From Elusimicrobiaceae bacterium (GTDB taxonomy: Bacteria; Elusimicrobiota; Elusimicrobia; Elusimicrobiales; Elusimicrobiaceae): a stretch of 64,000 nt of DNA. The stretch is from positions 18,042-82,041 of the forward strand of contig JAGCWX010000007.1 in assembly GCA_017961585.1 (NCBI GenBank), in the 5' to 3' direction. The position numbers and the translations under genes are program-made. This document shows positions 61,289 to 64,000 of the stretch, one piece after another. The notes beneath the pieces were generated by a model. The model was not told the DNA's origin. It ran no database searches and saw nothing but the letters and a program-made list of their open reading frames with translations. Every line of letters starts with the position of its first letter. Within the stretch, counting starts at the first letter, position 1.

Positions 61289-61792
61289 TTACACCCGTTC
61301 AATGGCAAAAAGCGCATCGCCTTGTTTAACCGGCTTGCCGTTTTCTACCAGTACCTTTTTAATTACGCACGGGAAATCGGCGCGGACTTCATTAAATACC
61401 TTCATCGCTTCAATCAAGCAAATTACGTCCCCTTTGGCTACTTGGGCCCCTTCTTTTACAAAGGGCGGAGCACTGGGGGTAGACCCGCGGAAGAAAATCC
61501 CCGTCAGGGCAGATTTCATTACTTCTTTGTATTGTTCTTGCGCAACGCCGTAAGCGGAGGAACCCGCAACTGTACTTCCCCCCACATTCACAGGCACCGG
61601 AACCATCGCCGGTTTGGCCTTTACCAAGCGCAAATAGAGACCCTTTTGGTCGTACTCAATGGTATCTAAATTGTTGTCCTGCATGAATTTGTAGAGCTGT
61701 TTTACATCCTTTAAAATTGAAGATTCTTTGACGGCCTTTTTGGTAGGTTTAACGGCTTTGGCCGAAGTCTTTTTAGCAGTTGTTTTTTTCAT
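61289..61792 (-). CDS. accB: Biotin carboxyl carrier protein of acetyl-CoA carboxylase
   Basis: 167 residues. A Lys/Ala/Thr-rich N-terminus (about 1-22) precedes a short region matching AccB (LYKFMQDNNLDTIEYDQ). An Ala/Gly/Val linker follows, then the biotinyl domain with EAMK (biotinylated K131) and the thumb-like segment FFRGSTPSAPPFVKEG before it. It carries CO2 on biotin to acetyl-CoA for malonyl-CoA synthesis. accC, usually adjacent, is not in the window. GAGGGA precedes the ATG. Confidence 0.94.
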   Translation of the reverse strand: MKKTTAKKTSAKAVKPTKKAVKESSILKDVKQLYKFMQDNNLDTIEYDQKGLYLRLVKAKPAMVPVPVNVGGSTVAGSSAYGVAQEQYKEVMKSALTGIFFRGSTPSAPPFVKEGAQVAKGDVICLIEAMKVFNEVRADFPCVIKKVLVENGKPVKQGDALFAIERV

Positions 61793-61818
61793 AAGTCCCT
61801 CTTTTAAACTACGTACTT

Positions 61819-62535
61819 TTATTCTACATTATTTTGAGCGGTTTGAGAATTCCCCCCACTAAAAAGCATTTTGTTTTGCTCTAAAGTTTGGGCGATTTCT
61901 TCTAAGCATTGAGACAAATCACGCGTAAGCGTATAGCGCAAGTCGCTACCAAATTGTTGGGAATAAACGGGGCCGGTAACCGGTAAGAACAACGTTTTCC
62001 CTTTATTTTCTACGCGCTGAGTAACGGCGGAAGCTTCGCTCATTTCCACCCGGTTTTGACGGGAGGCAAACATAGAAAACACAAGCTTGCCGGTAGGCAC
62101 ATCATAAATTGAAATGGCTACGCGGGTTTCCAACAAAGGCGGCTGCCCGCCAAACCATTGGATGCTTTCTAAGCTATCGGTTTTTCCATTAGAAACGGTA
62201 TAATTAAGCTCAGCACGGTAATCATAATTAGCGGCATATTTAGACGGGTTTACTTCCACCTGTTCAAACAACGTAGCCAGCGCATCCGCTGTGGCCACTA
62301 AAGAGCCGTCCGCCAAGTCTATTTTATAGGAATGGACGGAATTGGATGAGTGATAATCTTTGAGTACAAATTGTTTTTGGGCTATTTTATCGGAAGCGAC
62401 CAACACAGATGCCGCAATTCTATCCTCCGCCAGGGGCCCGGCAAAAATATCCCGGGGGATCCGATTGTGATAAGCACACGCTTGGATTAGCATCAAGCAA
62501 AACAGGCCACAAAATAGGCGTATGATCTTACTCAT
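61819..62535 (-). CDS. Predicted lipoprotein of unknown function
   Basis: 238 residues from the ATG at 62535; a longer frame adds 52 residues that lie in the neighbouring gene and hide the signal peptide. The leader ends in lipobox LIQAC. The mature part has IAASVLVASDKIAQKQFVL, then DGSLVATADALATLFEQVEV and RVAISIYDVPTGKLVFSMFA, an alpha/beta pattern resembling lipoproteins that modulate surface structures, but I cannot assign a family. An extended -10 (TGGTATAAT) ends six bases before the ATG. Its 3' end overlaps the presumed accB promoter. Confidence 0.8.
   Translation of the reverse strand: MSKIIRLFCGLFCLMLIQACAYHNRIPRDIFAGPLAEDRIAASVLVASDKIAQKQFVLKDYHSSNSVHSYKIDLADGSLVATADALATLFEQVEVNPSKYAANYDYRAELNYTVSNGKTDSLESIQWFGGQPPLLETRVAISIYDVPTGKLVFSMFASRQNRVEMSEASAVTQRVENKGKTLFLPVTGPVYSQQFGSDLRYTLTRDLSQCLEEIAQTLEQNKMLFSGGNSQTAQNNVE
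61821..61849 (-). promoter_or_regulatory. Possible accB promoter
   Basis: TTCTCA (61844-61849) and TAGAAT (61821-61826) with a 17-base spacer on the minus strand, about 28 bases before the accB ATG. It overlaps the 3' end of the lipoprotein gene. Confidence 0.4.
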
Positions 62536-62541
62536 ACGCCT

Positions 62542-62550
62542 ATTATACCA
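62542..62550 (-). promoter_or_regulatory. Extended -10 promoter for the lipoprotein gene (leaderless type)
   Basis: TGGTATAAT on the minus strand, ending six bases before the ATG at 62535. No convincing -35 and no Shine-Dalgarno. It lies in the 32-base gap after the upstream gene. Confidence 0.55.
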
Positions 62551-62567
62551 AATTCGGTTTGAGGTCG

Positions 62568-63263
62568 TTACGGCTGTTGTTTTAGCGATTGAAGGATTTG
62601 CCGTTCCCGCAACCGAAAAGCAGCTTTTAACGGCCCTTCTTCGGATAAATAAACCTGCAAATCCACATAAAAGGGCACATGCGAATACCACATCGCTTTA
62701 TAACTACCATACCGCACCACTGCATCTTTGTTCACATGAATCCCGTCCTGTTTTTGGATGAAGAATTCTTTATCCGTGGCGATGAATGCATCTTCCAAGG
62801 CAAGGAGTTCCTCGCCTAGTTTTTCTGTAGGACGGGCCGGGTTGGCACGTTTTAATTCGTCTTTAAATCGCGGGAACACATCCGTTAACCCATCTTTCAA
62901 GGATACCAAACGTATCCCTTCTATGGGGCGCGTTTGGGCCTGCACAATAGCAGACAAAGAAACCGCCTGGCGCGAGCTGGAAGCCACCGCTCGGTTTACC
63001 TGATTGGCCAGCCCGGGCATTTGCCCCAATGTACGGCCGGTAAGATTTTCCACGTTAGGAAGTTGAGAAGGACGCGTCGCTACGGGCGTTTGTTTTTTGG
63101 CTTTAAAAATTTGTGGCAAACGCACTTTCGGAGGTCTAACCACCCTTTTGTTGGCTTTTTTTATAGCGGACAATTTGGGTTTTCCTTTTTTAGGGAAACG
63201 CTGGGCAACGCTTGGGCAAGCCAACGTGCCGATAAAGCATACAGCTACTAACAACTTCATCAT
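62568..63263 (-). CDS. Secreted basic protein of unknown function
   Basis: 231 residues with a signal peptide (about 1-20, ending PSVAQ). A very basic N-terminal half (KKGKPKLSAIKKANKRVV, then PRPPKVRLPQIFKAKKQ-like residues) precedes a mixed helical domain with RPIEGIRLVSLKDGLTDVF and a C-terminal YGSYKAMWYSHVPFYVDLQV block. No family recognised. The basic stretch could contact peptidoglycan, LPS or nucleic acid. An ATG one codon later is an equally good start. It is followed 32 bases later by the lipoprotein gene with its own promoter. Confidence 0.75.
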   Translation of the reverse strand: MMKLLVAVCFIGTLACPSVAQRFPKKGKPKLSAIKKANKRVVRPPKVRLPQIFKAKKQTPVATRPSQLPNVENLTGRTLGQMPGLANQVNRAVASSSRQAVSLSAIVQAQTRPIEGIRLVSLKDGLTDVFPRFKDELKRANPARPTEKLGEELLALEDAFIATDKEFFIQKQDGIHVNKDAVVRYGSYKAMWYSHVPFYVDLQVYLSEEGPLKAAFRLRERQILQSLKQQP

Positions 63264-63327
63264 ACAAGTAATTTAGTTTCTCATATATATATTCTACTAA
63301 GCTTTTCTATATCGGCGCAAGAACCCA

Positions 63328-63354
63328 AAAGGCCCAGCGGCCTGTGGGGCCTTT
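63328..63354. terminator. Possible terminator after the repeat-protein gene
   Basis: An eight-bp perfect stem AAAGGCCC with GGGCCTTT (63328-63354) and an 11-base loop, T-rich on the minus-strand side. It follows the repeat-protein stop by about 20 bases. Confidence 0.5.
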
Positions 63355-63375
63355 AAGCCCCTTGAATCAACAATT

Positions 63376-64000
63376 TTACATTCCGTTGCGACGGCCGTAT
63401 TTATTGACCAAATCCATGACGGCTTTGTACTCAGGGAAGTCCTTGTCCCAGTTTTGTAACGCATGATTTAATTTGTGTCCCAACTTTAATTCTTCGGCTA
63501 AAGCGGCGGCTTGTGCATCCCCTTGGGCGGCTTTGGCACGTAGTTCTTTCAAGGTAACTGGGCGGCCGTTTATCCGAATAACATGTCTTGGCATTGTGCC
63601 ATTCTTTTCTGCCCACTGGGTGAGTTCATCCACAATGTTCTGATGTTTATCATATTTCTCTATTAAATCCATAACGGCTTTGTACTCGGGCGAGTTCTTG
63701 TCCCAGCTTTGCAATGCATGGCTTAATTTATTGCCCAACTCTAATTCTTCAGCTAAAGCGGCGGCTTCTTTGTCCCCTTGGGCAGCTTGGGCGCGCTGTT
63801 CCTCTAGGGTAAATTGGTGGCCGTTTTTCTCAATACCCTTCCTTGGCAACTCACCGTGTTCTTCTGCCCACTTAGTGAGTTCTGCCACCGTTTCACTGGG
63901 AGTATTGAGTCTTCCATACCTTTCTTTTAACTCCACCCCTATCTGATAAACCGGGGAATCCGACCCCAATTTATTCAATAGATTGTTCAACCTCTTTCCC
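63376..64000 (-). CDS. 85-residue tandem-repeat protein (5' part cut off by window edge)
   Basis: About 207 residues are visible. The frame has no stop before base 64000. The only start codon near the edge is a TTG at 63990, and the residues encoded just upstream of it (G-K-R) still align with the repeat, so the real start is outside the window. Two full copies of an 85-residue unit follow: ELTKWAEEHGELPR then ELTQWAEKNGTMPR, RAQAAQGDKEAAALAEEL then RAKAAQGDAQAAALAEEL, and ALQSWDKNSPEYKAVMDL then ALQNWDKDFPEYKAVMDL. A partial copy is at the visible N-terminal end. Helical and charged, with no signal peptide visible. Family not recognised; helicase-associated repeats look faintly similar. Confidence 0.75.
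   Translation of the reverse strand, partial: GKRLNNLLNKLGSDSPVYQIGVELKERYGRLNTPSETVAELTKWAEEHGELPRKGIEKNGHQFTLEEQRAQAAQGDKEAAALAEELELGNKLSHALQSWDKNSPEYKAVMDLIEKYDKHQNIVDELTQWAEKNGTMPRHVIRINGRPVTLKELRAKAAQGDAQAAALAEELKLGHKLNHALQNWDKDFPEYKAVMDLVNKYGRRNGM

Noticed and set aside
63376..63990. Complete gene starting at TTG 63990
   Set aside because: Codons upstream of the TTG remain in frame and match the repeat unit, so the gene continues past the window.
1..64000. CRISPR arrays, insertion sequences, toxin-antitoxin or defence genes
   Set aside because: No regularly spaced repeats, transposase, nuclease or toxin families were found; repeats seen are within coding regions or terminators.

Overview
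The window looks like a chromosomal segment of a Gram-negative (diderm) bacterium. It carries outer-membrane export and assembly genes (Wza-type OPX protein, a beta-barrel, an RND/MFP/OMF efflux set, Tol-type motor genes, a LolA-like lipoprotein), heptosyltransferase-type LPS genes and many lipoprotein or signal-peptide leaders. Base composition is moderate and AT-leaning, and genes are tightly packed with many 4-base ATGA overlaps. An Elusimicrobiota-like gut bacterium is my best guess from the style of the gene set, but no rRNA or clear phylogenetic marker is present, so this is weak. No gene-free stretch exceeds 300 bases. I saw no insertion sequence, prophage, integrase or CRISPR array.

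Region by region: (1) 1-10108, minus strand: a nucleotide-sugar operon. It holds the CDP-glucose route (rfbF, rfbG, rfbH), an SDR protein, an HpcH/HpaI-type aldolase, a HAD phosphatase, a thiamine-diphosphate enzyme and three family 2 glycosyltransferases. The combination suggests a CDP-linked 3,6-dideoxyhexose, probably with a branched carbon chain. (2) 10242-12458: divergent GT9 and GT8 glycosyltransferases around a palindrome. (3) 12596-19084: an autoregulated tetR-OMF-MFP-RND efflux operon with a perfect 28-bp palindrome over its promoter. (4) 19157-29627: sugar nucleotide genes (rmlA; ugd with a UDP-glucuronate 4-epimerase), a low-molecular-weight tyrosine phosphatase, an O-antigen-ligase-like protein, a short OPX lipoprotein, a BY-kinase/Wzc, an ankyrin protein and an outer-membrane beta-barrel. 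(5) 29717-49898: one long minus-strand surface-polysaccharide operon running from a PglF/WbpM-type dehydratase, PglE-type aminotransferase and initiating sugar transferase, through glycosyltransferases, Wzy and Wzx, to a phospho-alditol module (two TagD-like cytidylyltransferases, CDP-alcohol phosphotransferase, LicD), acetyltransferases, pyruvyl transferase, CapA-like and ATP-grasp proteins. (6) 50002-53483: an epimerase, a secreted glycosidase-like protein, two tandem secreted paralogues of unknown function and a tRNA-Ser. (7) 53510-60896: an envelope housekeeping operon, ftsK - lolA-like - pgsA - pgpA - tolQ - tolR - tolA/tonB-like - unknown membrane protein - SDR. (8) 61026-64000: accB with a small winged-helix protein, a lipoprotein, a secreted basic protein and an 85-residue tandem-repeat protein running off the right edge.

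Together the window makes, decorates, polymerises and exports at least one complex surface glycan, next to genes that maintain and divide the diderm envelope. A recurring regulatory signal is a -10 box, often extended (TGnTATAAT), only 6-9 bases before an ATG with no Shine-Dalgarno; this suggests several leaderless mRNAs. Most other genes have clear GGAG-type ribosome sites. The least explained items are the aldolase/HAD/TPP cassette, the paralogue pair at 52032-53300, the repeat protein at the right edge, and substitutions at conserved catalytic positions in the SDR at 4034-4921 and the CDP-alcohol phosphotransferase at 43446-44243.
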